Assembly (NCBI GenBank): GCA_947469285.1 | Contig: CANIOW010000009.1 | Location: 1-64,000, forward strand | Source: Gammaproteobacteria bacterium | GTDB taxonomy: Bacteria > Pseudomonadota > Gammaproteobacteria > Steroidobacterales > Steroidobacteraceae | Direction: 5' to 3' | Length of the DNA: 64,000 nucleotides | Shown: positions 6,951-17,557 of the stretch, in pieces | Layout of the letters: every line of letters begins with the position of its first letter | Position numbering within the stretch: position 1 is the stretch's first letter | Notes under the pieces: generated by a model | Told to the model about the DNA's origin: nothing | What the model saw: the letters and a program-made list of their open reading frames with translations, nothing else | Databases searched by the model: none | Translations under genes and position numbers: made by a program

Positions 6951-8443
6951 GTACCGAAATTCTGGTCAATGTGACTCCGCGTGAAACACGTGCTGCCGTA
7001 GTCGAAAATGGCGTGCTGCAGGAAGTGTATGTCGAGCGCGCTAACCGCCGTGGCATCACCAGCAACATCTACAAGGGGAAGGTGTCGCGTACCCTGCCGG
7101 GCATGCAGGCGGCGTTTATCGATATCGGTCTCGCAAGAACGGCTTTTTTGCATGTCTCCGATATTGCTCAGCCAGCGATGGACACCGACACCGCGCCGCT
7201 GCCCTCGCGCACTGAAAATATCCGCGACTTGGTCAATGATGGTGACGATTTGTCGGTACAGGTGCTCAAGGAGCCTCTCGGCACCAAAGGCGCGCGCCTG
7301 ACTACCTTCATTACCTTGCCCTCACGCTATTTGGTGTACATGCCGAAAGGCCAAGGGGTGGGCGTGTCTTCTCGTATCGAAGACGATGCAGAACGGCAGC
7401 GACTGCGTGAAGTCGTCACGGGCGGATTGGCAAATGCCGCGGGTATGGCTGTCGGTGCGGGTAACGGTGGCGGTTATATCGTGCGCACTGCTGCAGAGGG
7501 GGCGCCACTCGAGGCGCTACGCGCCGATATGCTGTTTCTGCAACGGCTATGGGAAGTGGTGCGGCAAAAAGCCTTGCGCGCGACCGCCGGCGAGCTGGTG
7601 CATGAAGATCTGCCGTTGCACCAGCGTATCTTGCGTGACTTGTTGGGGAATGACATCGATCGGGTGCTGGTGGATGCGCCTGCGGCGTTCGCCGAAATGA
7701 CAGCGTTTACCGACACCTTCATGCCGGGCAGCGCGGGTAAGGTCGAACAGTATGATGGCAAGCGACCTATCTTCGATCTGCATGGCGTCGAAGAGGAGAT
7801 TGAGAAGGCGCTAGACCGCAAGGTGCCGCTGAAGTCGGGTGGCTACCTGATGATCGACCAAACAGAAGCGATGACCACTATTGATGTGAATACCGGCGCA
7901 TTTGTCGGCCACCGCACGCTGGAAGACACCATTTTCCGTACCAATCTGGAAGCGGCAGTGGCGATCGCCCGTCAGCTGCGGCTGCGCAATCTCGGTGGCA
8001 TCATCATTCTCGATTTTATCGACATGCAGACCGAGGACCACCGTCGACAGGTATTGCAGGCCCTCGAGCGTGCGCTGGTTGGCGACCATGCCAAGACGAA
8101 TATCAGCAGTGTCTCGCCACTGGGTCTGGTGGAAATGACGCGCAAGCGCACTCGCGAGAGTCTTGAACATCTGCTCTGCCGCCCCTGTCCCACCTGCCTG
8201 GGGCGACGCTATGTGAAAACACCAGAAACGGTCGGTTACGAAATATTCCGTGAGCTGGTGCGTCAGTCCCGACAATTCGAAGTGCGCGAACTGATGGTGT
8301 TGGCGCATCAGGACGTGATCGAGTTACTGCTCGACGAAGAGGCCTCTGCGCTGGCTGAACTCGAAGTCGCCCTGGGTCGTCCCATCCGCCTGCAGACTGA
8401 GGCGCTGTATACCCAGGACCAGTTTGATGTGGTGTTGCTGTAA
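6947..8443 (+). CDS. rng: Ribonuclease G
   Basis: An endoribonuclease of the RNase E/G family that matures the 16S rRNA 5' end and acts in mRNA decay. It has an N-terminal S1-type domain (about 38-120), catalytic Asp residues at 313 (TIDVNTGAF) and 356 (LDFIDM), and the zinc-link CPTC near 414. At 498 residues and with no long acidic C-terminal scaffold, it is RNase G, not RNase E. GTG start overlapping the maf stop by 4 bp. Confidence 0.95.
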   Translation: MSTEILVNVTPRETRAAVVENGVLQEVYVERANRRGITSNIYKGKVSRTLPGMQAAFIDIGLARTAFLHVSDIAQPAMDTDTAPLPSRTENIRDLVNDGDDLSVQVLKEPLGTKGARLTTFITLPSRYLVYMPKGQGVGVSSRIEDDAERQRLREVVTGGLANAAGMAVGAGNGGGYIVRTAAEGAPLEALRADMLFLQRLWEVVRQKALRATAGELVHEDLPLHQRILRDLLGNDIDRVLVDAPAAFAEMTAFTDTFMPGSAGKVEQYDGKRPIFDLHGVEEEIEKALDRKVPLKSGGYLMIDQTEAMTTIDVNTGAFVGHRTLEDTIFRTNLEAAVAIARQLRLRNLGGIIILDFIDMQTEDHRRQVLQALERALVGDHAKTNISSVSPLGLVEMTRKRTRESLEHLLCRPCPTCLGRRYVKTPETVGYEIFRELVRQSRQFEVRELMVLAHQDVIELLLDEEASALAELEVALGRPIRLQTEALYTQDQFDVVLL

Positions 8444-8449
8444 TCGCCC

Positions 8450-11400
8450 ATGACCATGGCACTGCGCCTCCGTCATTGGCTAAAGCGTCTCGCTCTGGCG
8501 GCGATCGGGTTGCTGCTATTGGCGGCACTGCTGGTTGGTGCTTTGGCATTATGGATTGAGCGCTCGCCTGCGCTAACCCGCGACGTCGTGGCGCGGGTTG
8601 AATGGATCACCGGTCTGCATCTGCGCTTCACTGGCCTGACTGCTCGGCTTGGTTGGTTCGGTCCGGAGCTCTCGTTCCGCGAGGTGCATGTGCTGAATGC
8701 CGCCGGCGCGGAGTTGTTGTCAGCGCGCGTCGGGCGGGTGGGCGTTGACTGGTTCCGCATGGCGTTAACCCTGCGCCCGGCGGCGCGCGTAACGCTCGAT
8801 GGCCCGGCACTGGGCGTGGAGTGGACCGATGCTGGAGTGCGCTTTGTCGGGCAGCCGGCGCCGCGCCGCGCAGGTGTGCGGTTGTCGGTCGAGACACTGC
8901 CGACCGGACGACTGCACATCACCAATGCCCGCTTGACGCTGACGGACCGCCGCACGCTGGCAGGCCCTGGGGAGCGCCGCGTGGCATTCAATGACGTGGA
9001 TATTGACCTGACGCGTGAGGCGGAGTCTCTCGACGTCGCGCTGGGCATTGATTTGCCCGCCAGTCTGGGTCGGCGTCTCGATATGCGCGTGCATCTGGCA
9101 GGGTCCCTCGCCGATTCATCACGTCTGGCGTGGGAGGCGCGGGTTCAGGCGACCGGGTTTCAGTGGGCCGGTTGGCACGCGTTGCTCCCTGCTGCGGTTG
9201 CGGCGACGCGGTTGCCGCTCGAGGGGGAGACGGGCCTACGGTTCGATGCCGCGGGGCACGGCAGTACTCCCGACCGTGCCCAGTGGGAGCTCGAGAGCCT
9301 TGGTTTGGTGGTGCCCACCGCCGCACCTGCCACCGCCGCCGAGTTCATTGTGGCCAATGCGCCGCTGCCGACGGAATCTTGCGGTTGGGGTCCGCCAGAG
9401 GCGCTGTCGATTATTAACGTCAACGAGATGACGCGTGCTTACGCACGTTCTCTGGCGGCGCTCGGCATCGACCGTCAACCAGCGCTAGCGCGTTATTCGA
9501 GACTGGCGTTTTCTGGAAAATTGGTTCGTGTGGGCGCCCAGACTCGCGTGATTTTGAGCGATCTGGAGGCGGTCAGCGGTGGCCTGCAATGGCGTGATGG
9601 CAAGGTGGCGCTGGAGTGGGATCAAGATGCGCAAGGGCTGGCCGGTTGGCGCGTGCAAGCGGACTCGCTGCAGCCAGCAGCGCTGGTACCGCTGGTGGGT
9701 TTACTGCCACAGCCAGCGCTACGACAGACCCTGGCAAATCTCTCGCCGCGCGGAGCGTTCACGCAGGTGGATCTTCAGTTTCGTCGTGATACTGGGTGGC
9801 ACCCCGTAGGCCAAATGCAGTTGCAGGCCGTGGGTCTTGGGCCGGTCGGCCGTATTCCTGGCGCTACCGGCTTGTCCGGGACATTTATCGGGAGTGTGGA
9901 AGGTGGTGAGCTGCAACTGGCATCGCCCACTTTCCGTTTGCTGTTGCCGCAGTATCTGCGCGCTCCGGAAGCCGCCAACCTGCGCAGTGGTCGTTTTCGC
10001 TGGCGGCAGAGTGAGGGTGGGCTGCGCGTGGTGGTGGATGACGTGGCGGTGGCTCGTGCAGATGGCAGCGGAACGGCAATGGCCAGGCTGTGGTTACCGG
10101 CGGATGGCAGCTCTCCAGTATTGTCGCTCCATGCGGACGTGCGTGACGTCGACATACGCTCAACCACCCGTTTACTACCAGCGGTCCACCTGGCTGCGGC
10201 ACCGATGGCTTGGCTGGATGGTGCCTTTGTGGCAGGGCGGGCACCAGAAGGCAGTATCGACTATGCCGGGCACATGCGCTGCTATCCGTTCCGCTATGGC
10301 GGCGGTGAATTCCGGGTACGTGTGCTGACCGACGACGTACAGATGCATTACGCCGACGGCTGGCCTGATCTTGAGCACTTGGCTGCGGATGTGCAGTTCC
10401 TCAACAGTGGTTTCAGCTCAGTGCTGCTGAGTGGCACCGTGGGCGGTTTGACCCTCAAGGGCGGCGCCGGCGGCATCGCTGATTTCCGTGAGGGTTTGCT
10501 GGAGGTCAATGGCGAAGGAAATGGCGATCTCGGCCGTGGGCTGGGATTGGTGCAACGCTCACCCATTGGTCCTGCGCTCGGCGCCTTGTTCAATGGTTTG
10601 CGCGGCACGGGCGCGGCGCATTTCTCGACGCAATTGCGCCTGCCCTTGCATGACCTGGCAGCGCGACAAGTCGATGTGCGTGCCGCATTGACCAACGCGA
10701 CGCTCAGGTTTGTGGGCATTGATGAGGTGGCCACGGCCATCAACGGTGAGATCCATGTGCTTAACGAGGCGCTCGAATCGACGGGGCTGACGGCACGCTG
10801 GCTGGGCGGGCCAGTGCGTTTCACAGCGCGCCGCAGTGGTCCTGGCGTGACGGCCAGCAACCTCCTCGAGGCCACAGGGCGGGCGCAGGGCGAGCGTGTG
10901 ACGACGCTGCTACGGCTGCCCGAAGAGGCGATTGGTGGGGCCTTCGACTGGCGCTTCACTGGGCGGTTGCCGCTGGATGGTTTGCCTGCACGTACTGAGC
11001 GCAGCACTTATCGTGTGGATTCCACTATGGAAGGAGCCGTGGTTCAGCTGCCGGCGCCACTGGAAAAAGCGGCGGCCGAAGCCCGTCCCCTGCGCGCCGA
11101 GCTTGGAGTGACCGACCTGCCGCCGTTGACCGCACGCGCGGCCATACCGCGGACGCGTTTCGTGACGCAGTTACAGTGGGGACGCGACAGTGCGGCGCTG
11201 GAATGGATGCATGAGGGCAGCTGGCGTTTCATGCGCGGTACCGTACGCCTTGGTGCGGCAGGGGCCGAACTCAAAGATGCTTCGCGCTTGTGGATTGAAG
11301 GCCATGCCGCCGTGCTCGATGCCTCAGGATGGTTGCGACTGCGCATACCGACTACCGTCGGTGCGCCCTCGGTGAAGGTGGAAGAACTGCTGCGTGGGGC

Positions 11401-12556
11401 CACAGTGACAGCCGATCAGTTGGTGTTCTTAGGTTATGTGTTGCCACACACGGCTGCCCAGTTGACCGGTACCGAAGAGGCCTGGCGCGTGGAGGTTGAA
11501 GGTCCGAACATTGCTGGCCGGGTCGTGGTGCCCTATGACCTGGCCGCTGGGCGCTTGCAGCTGGATCTTGAGCGGCTGAAAGCCAACGAGACGCGGGCTG
11601 GAGGAGCGGTAGGGGATAGTGATCCGCGTGATTTACCGGCGATGCATCTGGCAGTTCGTGCGCTGGAGTTTGAACACCGGCAGTTGGGGCAGCTGACGGC
11701 GGAGCTGGCGCGTACCCCGTCAGGTCTGCGACTGACCCACGCTGAGGTGAAGGCGCCGACCTTCAGTGCGCTCGGTTCTGGCAGTTGGTCGCTGACGGAT
11801 CGTTCGCAGGGGCGGGCTGAGGAATGCCGGGTACAACTGGACGTGCAAAGCACGGATGTGGCGGGCACATTGGCGGCGCTGACGCTGGCGCCGGCGCTGT
11901 CAGGCAAACGTGGCCATGCGCACCTTGATGTGCGCTGGCCGGGTGGGCCAAATGAACGCTTCTTTGAACATCTCGAGGGGCAGATGACGGTTCGGGCCGA
12001 GGAAGGCCAAGTGCTGTCCTTAGAGCCTGGCGCCGGTGGTCGCGCCCTTGGCTTATTGAGTCTTGGTGCGTTGCAGCGTCGGCTGACACTGGATTTCAGT
12101 GATCTCACGGATAAGGGACTGGCTTTCGATGAAGTGCGTGGCGACTTTGAGTTGCGCGATGGCGATGCTTACACCCGCAATCTGGTGCTCAAGGGTCCAG
12201 CTGCCGAGGTCGGCATTGTGGGTCGCACCGGTCTGCGGGCACGCGACTACGACCAGACGGTGAAGGTCACTGGCAATCTGGGGGGTACTCTCGTGGCCGC
12301 CGGTACGCTGGCCGGCGGGCCTGCAGTGGGTGCCGCGCTATTGCTGTTTTCCAAGGTGTTCAAGGAGCCACTCAACGGCATGTCGCGTGGTTATTATCGG
12401 ATTACCGGCAACTGGGATACGCCAGAGGTGCAACGCATCGGTGCGAGCGAAGCGCAGAAAATTGATGCTGCGCGTGAAGTGGAGCAGGACCGGCTGCCAG
12501 CCCCAGTGGCGCCTGCCGTAACGCCGCCGGTGACGGCGCCACCCGCTGGAGGTTGA
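8450..12556 (+). CDS. yhdP: AsmA-like inner-membrane-anchored lipid transport protein YhdP (DUF3971)
   Basis: A 1368-residue protein with one N-terminal transmembrane helix (about 15-37) and a very long periplasmic beta-rich region, typical of AsmA-like proteins that move phospholipid toward the outer membrane. The C-terminal region (about 1180-1320) carries the conserved AsmA_2-type segment with LSLGALQRRLTLDFSDL and GLRARDYDQTV. E. coli YhdP is 1266 residues and also follows rng. The tail after about 1330 is Pro/Val-rich and probably unstructured. Six bases separate it from rng; only a weak ribosome-binding site is seen. Confidence 0.92.
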   Translation: MTMALRLRHWLKRLALAAIGLLLLAALLVGALALWIERSPALTRDVVARVEWITGLHLRFTGLTARLGWFGPELSFREVHVLNAAGAELLSARVGRVGVDWFRMALTLRPAARVTLDGPALGVEWTDAGVRFVGQPAPRRAGVRLSVETLPTGRLHITNARLTLTDRRTLAGPGERRVAFNDVDIDLTREAESLDVALGIDLPASLGRRLDMRVHLAGSLADSSRLAWEARVQATGFQWAGWHALLPAAVAATRLPLEGETGLRFDAAGHGSTPDRAQWELESLGLVVPTAAPATAAEFIVANAPLPTESCGWGPPEALSIINVNEMTRAYARSLAALGIDRQPALARYSRLAFSGKLVRVGAQTRVILSDLEAVSGGLQWRDGKVALEWDQDAQGLAGWRVQADSLQPAALVPLVGLLPQPALRQTLANLSPRGAFTQVDLQFRRDTGWHPVGQMQLQAVGLGPVGRIPGATGLSGTFIGSVEGGELQLASPTFRLLLPQYLRAPEAANLRSGRFRWRQSEGGLRVVVDDVAVARADGSGTAMARLWLPADGSSPVLSLHADVRDVDIRSTTRLLPAVHLAAAPMAWLDGAFVAGRAPEGSIDYAGHMRCYPFRYGGGEFRVRVLTDDVQMHYADGWPDLEHLAADVQFLNSGFSSVLLSGTVGGLTLKGGAGGIADFREGLLEVNGEGNGDLGRGLGLVQRSPIGPALGALFNGLRGTGAAHFSTQLRLPLHDLAARQVDVRAALTNATLRFVGIDEVATAINGEIHVLNEALESTGLTARWLGGPVRFTARRSGPGVTASNLLEATGRAQGERVTTLLRLPEEAIGGAFDWRFTGRLPLDGLPARTERSTYRVDSTMEGAVVQLPAPLEKAAAEARPLRAELGVTDLPPLTARAAIPRTRFVTQLQWGRDSAALEWMHEGSWRFMRGTVRLGAAGAELKDASRLWIEGHAAVLDASGWLRLRIPTTVGAPSVKVEELLRGATVTADQLVFLGYVLPHTAAQLTGTEEAWRVEVEGPNIAGRVVVPYDLAAGRLQLDLERLKANETRAGGAVGDSDPRDLPAMHLAVRALEFEHRQLGQLTAELARTPSGLRLTHAEVKAPTFSALGSGSWSLTDRSQGRAEECRVQLDVQSTDVAGTLAALTLAPALSGKRGHAHLDVRWPGGPNERFFEHLEGQMTVRAEEGQVLSLEPGAGGRALGLLSLGALQRRLTLDFSDLTDKGLAFDEVRGDFELRDGDAYTRNLVLKGPAAEVGIVGRTGLRARDYDQTVKVTGNLGGTLVAAGTLAGGPAVGAALLLFSKVFKEPLNGMSRGYYRITGNWDTPEVQRIGASEAQKIDAAREVEQDRLPAPVAPAVTPPVTAPPAGG

Positions 12557-12559
12557 ACG

Positions 12560-13369
12560 ATGTCGATTGCCGCTGTCATACAAATGACCTCGGGTGACGA
12601 GGTGGCCGCTAACCTGGCAGCTGCAGCGCTAGCATTGCAGGAGGCGCGCGATCTGGGCGCCAGCCTGGCGCTGCTACCGGAGAATTTCGCCTTGATGCCG
12701 CGCAATGAAGCCTCGCGGCGCGCCGTGGTCGAAAGCGATGGCGCCGGGCCCATTCAGGATTTTCTGGCGGCGACAGCGTCGCGGCTCGGTTTGTGGATTG
12801 TAGGTGGAACGCTGCCGGTGTCGGTCCCTGGCGATGCGCGCCCTGCAGCCTGTTGTCCCGTCTATGACGCTACGGGTCGGCGGGTTGCGCGCTACGACAA
12901 AATCCATTTGTTCGATGTTGATTTACCGGATCGGCAGGAACGCTATCGTGAATCGGATAGCTTCGCTCCTGGCAACACGCCGGTGGTGGTGGACACGCCG
13001 GTGGGCCGGTTGGGTCTGTCGGTCTGCTATGACGTGCGTTTCCCAGAACTGTATCGGCAGTTGGTCGCTCTAGGCGCGGAAGTGCTCAGTGTTCCGGCTG
13101 CCTTTACGGCACCGACGGGACGCGCGCACTGGGAGCTGCTGTTACGCGCCCGCGCAGTAGAAAATCTCTGCTTTGTACTGGCCGCTGCGCAGACCGGAGT
13201 GCATGCCAATGGCCGTGAAACCTATGGCGATAGCCTGATCGTTGATCCTTGGGGGGCCGTGCTCGCGCGGCGCCCCAAGGGCGCCGGGGTGGTGGTGGCG
13301 GCCCTCGACCGGGAATTGCAGCAGGCAACGCGTGTATCCTTCCCTTGCCTGCAAAATCGCGTCTTATAG
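12560..13369 (+). CDS. Carbon-nitrogen hydrolase (Nit/omega-amidase-like)
   Basis: A 269-residue nitrilase-superfamily enzyme. The Glu-Lys-Cys triad is visible: Glu in LLPENFALM (near 40), Lys in [14 protein letters not shown] (near 114) and Cys in [11 protein letters not shown] (near 156). The exact substrate cannot be read; family relatives (Nit1/NitFhit-like) hydrolyse deaminated glutathione or alpha-keto amides. GGAGG lies eight bases before the ATG. It sits between yhdP and tldD as in pseudomonads and many other gammaproteobacteria. Confidence 0.88.
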   Translation: MSIAAVIQMTSGDEVAANLAAAALALQEARDLGASLALLPENFALMPRNEASRRAVVESDGAGPIQDFLAATASRLGLWIVGGTLPVSVPGDARPAACCPVYDATGRRVARYDKIHLFDVDLPDRQERYRESDSFAPGNTPVVVDTPVGRLGLSVCYDVRFPELYRQLVALGAEVLSVPAAFTAPTGRAHWELLLRARAVENLCFVLAAAQTGVHANGRETYGDSLIVDPWGAVLARRPKGAGVVVAALDRELQQATRVSFPCLQNRVL

Positions 13370-13374
13370 AGGTC

Positions 13375-14817
13375 ATGCCGTTGCTGAAAATTGCTGAATC
13401 CTTGCTGTTAAGTCCCGCTGGCCTCACTGAATCCACGCTCGCCGAGGCGCTGGGTCTGATCGCCGCGGCCGGCGTCGACGATGCCGACCTGTATTTCCAG
13501 TCGAGCCGAGAGGAGAGCTGGGCCCTTGAGGACGGGATCGTCAAAGAGGGTTCGCACAGTATCGAACAAGGGGTTGGCGTGCGTGCGCTAACCGGCGACA
13601 AGACTGGCTTTGCCTATTCCGATGAACTGTCGCGCGAGGCGTTGTTGGAGGCCGCGCGTGCGGCGCGGGCGATAGCCCGTCACGGCGGTGCCACGGCCGG
13701 CGTGCAGGCCTTTCACGCTCGCCAGGGCCGGCAGCTGTATCTTCCGGAAGACCCGCTCACCACGCGCACCGATCCGGAGAAAGTAGCTTTCCTTGAGCAT
13801 CTTGATCGTTACGCGCGGGCGCAGGATCCGCGGGTAAAGCAGGTCATGGCCAGTGTCACCGGCGTTCATGAAGTGGTGTTGGTAGCCGCGCTCGATGGCA
13901 CGCTCGCTGCGGATGTGCGGCCATTAGTGCGCATGAATGTTTCAGTCATTGTCGAGCAGGCGGGTCGGCGTGAACAAGGTTATCAAGGCACGGGCGGACG
14001 CTACTCGTTGGCAGATCTGATGACGCATGAGCGTGGTGAGTCGGTGGCGCGCGAAGCGGTGCGGCAGGCGCTGGTGAACCTCGAGGCGGTGCCGGCTCCT
14101 GCCGGCCCCATGACCGTCGTGCTCGCATCGGGATGGCCTGGCATCCTGCTGCACGAAGCCATCGGACATGGCCTGGAAGGGGATTTCAATCGCAAAGGAA
14201 CCTCGGCTTTCTCGGGGCGCGTCGGCGAAAAAGTCGCTAGTCCTTTGTGCACGGTGGTCGATGACGGAACGCTAGACCGTCGTCGCGGTTCATTGAATAT
14301 GGATGACGAAGGGACCGCGACCCAGTGCACGACGCTGATCGAGGGCGGGGTGTTACGCGGTTACCTGCAGGACAAGCAGAATGCACGGCTGATGGGGGTG
14401 GCGCCGACGGGCAATGGTCGTCGCGAATCGTTTGCCCATCCAACGCTGCCACGCATGACCAACACTTACCTGCTCGCAGGCCCCCACGATCCGCAGGAAA
14501 TTCTCGAGTCGGTGGAGAATGGACTTTACGCAGTGAATTTCGGCGGTGGTCAGGTGGATATCACTTCCGGCAAGTTTGTGTTTTCCGCCAGCGAGGCCTA
14601 TCTGATCGAAGGCGGGCGGGTCACGCGGCCAGTGAAGGGGGCAACGCTCATCGGCAACGGCCCCGATGTGCTGACCCGCGTCTCGATGGTGGGTCACGAC
14701 TTGCAGCTCGACGCGGGCGTGGGGACGTGCGGCAAGGAAGGCCAAAGCGTGCCGGTCGGAGTGGGGCAGCCCACCTTGCGCATCGACTCACTCACCGTGG
14801 GCGGTACGGCCGGCTAA
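13375..14817 (+). CDS. tldD: Metalloprotease TldD
   Basis: The TldD subunit of the TldD/TldE metalloprotease, which degrades unfolded or leader peptides and acts in microcin and toxin-antitoxin processing in E. coli. The zinc motif HEAIGHGLE is at 260-268. Length 480 is normal (E. coli 481). The ATG at 13375 has GAGG only two bases upstream; TTG at 13381 with an 8-base spacer is an alternative that removes two residues. The TldE/PmbA partner is not in this window. Confidence 0.94.
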   Translation: MPLLKIAESLLLSPAGLTESTLAEALGLIAAAGVDDADLYFQSSREESWALEDGIVKEGSHSIEQGVGVRALTGDKTGFAYSDELSREALLEAARAARAIARHGGATAGVQAFHARQGRQLYLPEDPLTTRTDPEKVAFLEHLDRYARAQDPRVKQVMASVTGVHEVVLVAALDGTLAADVRPLVRMNVSVIVEQAGRREQGYQGTGGRYSLADLMTHERGESVAREAVRQALVNLEAVPAPAGPMTVVLASGWPGILLHEAIGHGLEGDFNRKGTSAFSGRVGEKVASPLCTVVDDGTLDRRRGSLNMDDEGTATQCTTLIEGGVLRGYLQDKQNARLMGVAPTGNGRRESFAHPTLPRMTNTYLLAGPHDPQEILESVENGLYAVNFGGGQVDITSGKFVFSASEAYLIEGGRVTRPVKGATLIGNGPDVLTRVSMVGHDLQLDAGVGTCGKEGQSVPVGVGQPTLRIDSLTVGGTAG

Positions 14818-14846
14818 GCGCGGTTTGCCGGCGTCTCGCTGCATCG

Positions 14847-16196
14847 TTACATCAGGAACACGGTGCCGAGTCCGAGGAGGGCGGCAAAGCCCACGCAATC
14901 GGTGACGGTGGTCAACACCACGCCGCCGGCGAGGGCGGGGTCGATGCGCAAGCGGCGCAGCAACAGTGGCACGGCCACCCCCGCTACCCCGGCTGCGCAC
15001 AAGTTAATGAGCATGGCCGCGGCGAGCACGGCGGCTACTTGCCAGCGCCCGAACCAGAGCCAGGTGACGAGGCTGACCACCGAGGCCCAGAGCAAGCCAT
15101 TCAGCGCGCCCACCGCTAGCTCCTTCAGTAACAGCCAGCGGGCGTTGGCATCCTGGACCTGACCGAGTGCCAGGCCGCGAATGATGAGCGTGACTGTCTG
15201 GGTGCCGGCAACACCGCCCATGCTGGCCACGACCGGCATCAGCACGGCCAGCATCACCACTTTTTCGATGGTGGCATCGAACAGGCCGACGACCCAGGAA
15301 GCCAAAAAAGCTGTGGCGAGATTGATGCCCAGCCACAGTGAGCGGCGTCGGGCGCTGCGCATCGCGCCGCCGAAGACGTCCGTTTCATCGTCAAGGCCGG
15401 CCAGACCCATTAACGGGTGTTCGGCTTCCTCGCGGATGACGTCGACCACGTCGTCGATGGTAATGCGGCCCAGCAGACGGCCGTTGCCATCCACCACGGG
15501 TGCCGAGACGAGGTCACGGCCCTGGAACAGCAAGACCACTTCATGTGCACTGGCGTCGGGGGCCAGTGGCGTGATGGAGGTGTCGAGCACATCCGCCACG
15601 GTACGTTCACCGTCTTCGGTCAGCAGGCGCGTCAGCGACAGCATGCCGACGAAACAATCTTGTCGATCAACGACCGCCAGCGCGTCGGTCCGGGCAGGGA
15701 GCTCGCCGCGCATGCGTAAGTAACGCAGCACCACTTCGAGTGACACGTCTGGGCGCACCGAGACGGTATCCGGATTCATCAGGCCGCCGGCACTGTCTTC
15801 CGGGAACGACAGCACGGTTTTTAAGCGGTCCCGGTCTTGTTGGTCCAGCGAACGCAACACTTGCTGGGTCACTGTTTCGGGCAGGCCGCCCACGAGGTCT
15901 GCCAGGTCGTCCAGCTCCAGACCTTCGGCGGCCGCCACCAGCTCGGCGTCGTCCATGCCGCCGATCAAGGCTTGCTGCACATCTTCGTGCAGCTCCACCA
16001 AGATATCGCCCTCGAACTCAGGATCTACCAGATCCCAGAGCATTAGGCGCTGCGCTACGGGCAGCGACTCTAACAGCAGCGCGATATCCGCCGGGTGCAG
16101 CGCATTGACCAGCCGTTGCGCCGACTTTACCGTGCCTTCGTCTAAGGCCTCTTTGAGTTGGCTTAGCCGCAGATTCAGTTCGTTGCGGTGCTTCAA
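14847..16196 (-). CDS. mgtE: Magnesium transporter MgtE
   Basis: A 449-residue Mg2+ channel. It has the cytosolic N domain (residues 1-135, with LHPADIALLLESLP), two CBS domains (about 136-265) that sense Mg2+, and five transmembrane helices from about 285 with the pore region GGVAGTQTVTLIIRGLALGQV. The start is TTG at 16194-16196, overlapping the rapZ stop (TTGA); no ATG is available before residue 50. It is the last gene of the rpoN-hpf-rapZ run. Confidence 0.93.
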   Translation of the reverse strand: MKHRNELNLRLSQLKEALDEGTVKSAQRLVNALHPADIALLLESLPVAQRLMLWDLVDPEFEGDILVELHEDVQQALIGGMDDAELVAAAEGLELDDLADLVGGLPETVTQQVLRSLDQQDRDRLKTVLSFPEDSAGGLMNPDTVSVRPDVSLEVVLRYLRMRGELPARTDALAVVDRQDCFVGMLSLTRLLTEDGERTVADVLDTSITPLAPDASAHEVVLLFQGRDLVSAPVVDGNGRLLGRITIDDVVDVIREEAEHPLMGLAGLDDETDVFGGAMRSARRRSLWLGINLATAFLASWVVGLFDATIEKVVMLAVLMPVVASMGGVAGTQTVTLIIRGLALGQVQDANARWLLLKELAVGALNGLLWASVVSLVTWLWFGRWQVAAVLAAAMLINLCAAGVAGVAVPLLLRRLRIDPALAGGVVLTTVTDCVGFAALLGLGTVFLM

Positions 16197-17068
16197 CGCG
16201 CCTCCAACGCCGTGTGTCGTGCGAGTACGCCCGGGTACTGGGCGCCGAAGCGCTCAGCGAGGCGGTCCACAAGATAGACGGACCGGTGCTGTCCGCCGGT
16301 GCAACCAACGGCGACCGTCAGATAGCCGCGGTTGGCCGTCTGGTAGACCGGGATACGACGCCCGATGAAACTGGCGACGTCCTCAAGAAATTCGCTGACC
16401 GAGGGCTGTGCGGCCAGAAAGTCCACCACCGCTGCATCGCGGCCGGTGAGATGTTTCAGCGCTGGATCCCAATGCGGATTGGGCAGGGTCCTGGCGTCAA
16501 ACACGAAGTCGACGTCGGCGGGTAGTCGGTCCTTGAAGCCGAAAGATTCGAACAGGATGGACAGTCGCCCTTCCTGACGTGCGTCCACCCGCAGCCGCAC
16601 GAGCTCACGCAGCTGGTGGACGCTCGACTGGGTGGTGTCAATGACGAGGTCGGCGGCGTCGGTCACCGGGTGCAGCAGACGGCGTTCCTCGGCAATCGCC
16701 TCCCGCAGGGAACGACCATCTTGTGCCAACGGGTGGCGCCGGCGGGTATCACCGTAGCGCCGCAGCAGGGCTTCGTCGTCGGCGTTTAGAAACAGGACAT
16801 CGCAATGCAGGCCCGCCTGACGCAGTTCGCGGACCAGACCGGGAACAGCTGCCAGATCCGCCATGCGGTTGCGTGCATCCAGGCCAACGGCTGCCCGTGA
16901 ATACAGCCCTTCCGGATGGCGTACCAGATGACCGACAAAGGTGTTGAGCATGCCGGCGGGGAGGTTGTCGACGCAGTAATAACCGAGGTCTTCTAGCATG
17001 TGCAGCGCCACGGACTTGCCCGAACCGGACAGGCCGCTGATGACAATGAGACGCATGGGGCTGGGCAT
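16193..17068 (-). CDS. rapZ: RNase adapter protein RapZ
   Basis: A nucleotide-binding protein that in enterobacteria delivers GlmZ sRNA to RNase E and so controls glucosamine-6-phosphate synthesis. Walker A GLSGSGKS lies at 12-19, and the C-terminal GCTGGQHRSVYL motif marks the family. Length is 291 (E. coli 284). CAGG precedes the ATG at 17066-17068; a second ATG four codons later is possible. Unlike in E. coli and Pseudomonas, no ptsN lies between hpf and rapZ. Confidence 0.94.
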   Translation of the reverse strand: MPSPMRLIVISGLSGSGKSVALHMLEDLGYYCVDNLPAGMLNTFVGHLVRHPEGLYSRAAVGLDARNRMADLAAVPGLVRELRQAGLHCDVLFLNADDEALLRRYGDTRRRHPLAQDGRSLREAIAEERRLLHPVTDAADLVIDTTQSSVHQLRELVRLRVDARQEGRLSILFESFGFKDRLPADVDFVFDARTLPNPHWDPALKHLTGRDAAVVDFLAAQPSVSEFLEDVASFIGRRIPVYQTANRGYLTVAVGCTGGQHRSVYLVDRLAERFGAQYPGVLARHTALEAR

Positions 17069-17151
17069 GGGGCACGCCTGAGTGGAAACGTGCCCGAATG
17101 ATAACGCGCACGCGACCGGAGCGTCGGGCCCCGGCGCGGGAGGTGGCAGAA

Positions 17152-17472
17152 TTAGATGGCGCGTCCGCGTGGCGCTTCTGCGGCGTGATGGTCGCCGCGC
17201 TTTTCTTTGTGTTTTTTGACCAGCCGGTCGAGTTTGTCCGTCAGCGCGTCAATGGCGGCGTACATGGTCTCGGCGGTGGCGTCGGCATGCAAATTCCCGC
17301 CGCTGACATGCAGCGTTGCCTCGGCCTTGTGGAAGAGTTTCTCGACGTTTAGAACACAGTGCACATCGATGACCTGGTCAAAGTGGCGCGTGACGCGTTC
17401 GAACCGTTTACCGACGTAATCGCGCATCGAGGTGGTGACGTCGACGTTCTGTCCGGTGAGCATGAGTTGCAT
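17152..17472 (-). CDS. hpf: Ribosome hibernation promoting factor (short form)
   Basis: A 106-residue HPF/YfiA-family protein that binds in the 30S decoding region and promotes 100S dimers. It shows the S30AE fold pattern (GQNVDVTTSMRDYV ... FHKAEATLHV ... YAAIDALTDKLDRLVKKHKEK). The C-terminal dimerisation domain of long HPF is absent. AAGGAG lies upstream of the ATG. It lies downstream of rpoN as in most gammaproteobacteria. Confidence 0.93.
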   Translation of the reverse strand: MQLMLTGQNVDVTTSMRDYVGKRFERVTRHFDQVIDVHCVLNVEKLFHKAEATLHVSGGNLHADATAETMYAAIDALTDKLDRLVKKHKEKRGDHHAAEAPRGRAI

Positions 17473-17557
17473 GGTTTAACTCCTTGCGGCCGCCCGGCGG
17501 CGACCCGGTGATCAGTCTGCTTCCGGCAGGGCCCCATTGCGGTTGGGCCCGGCCATT

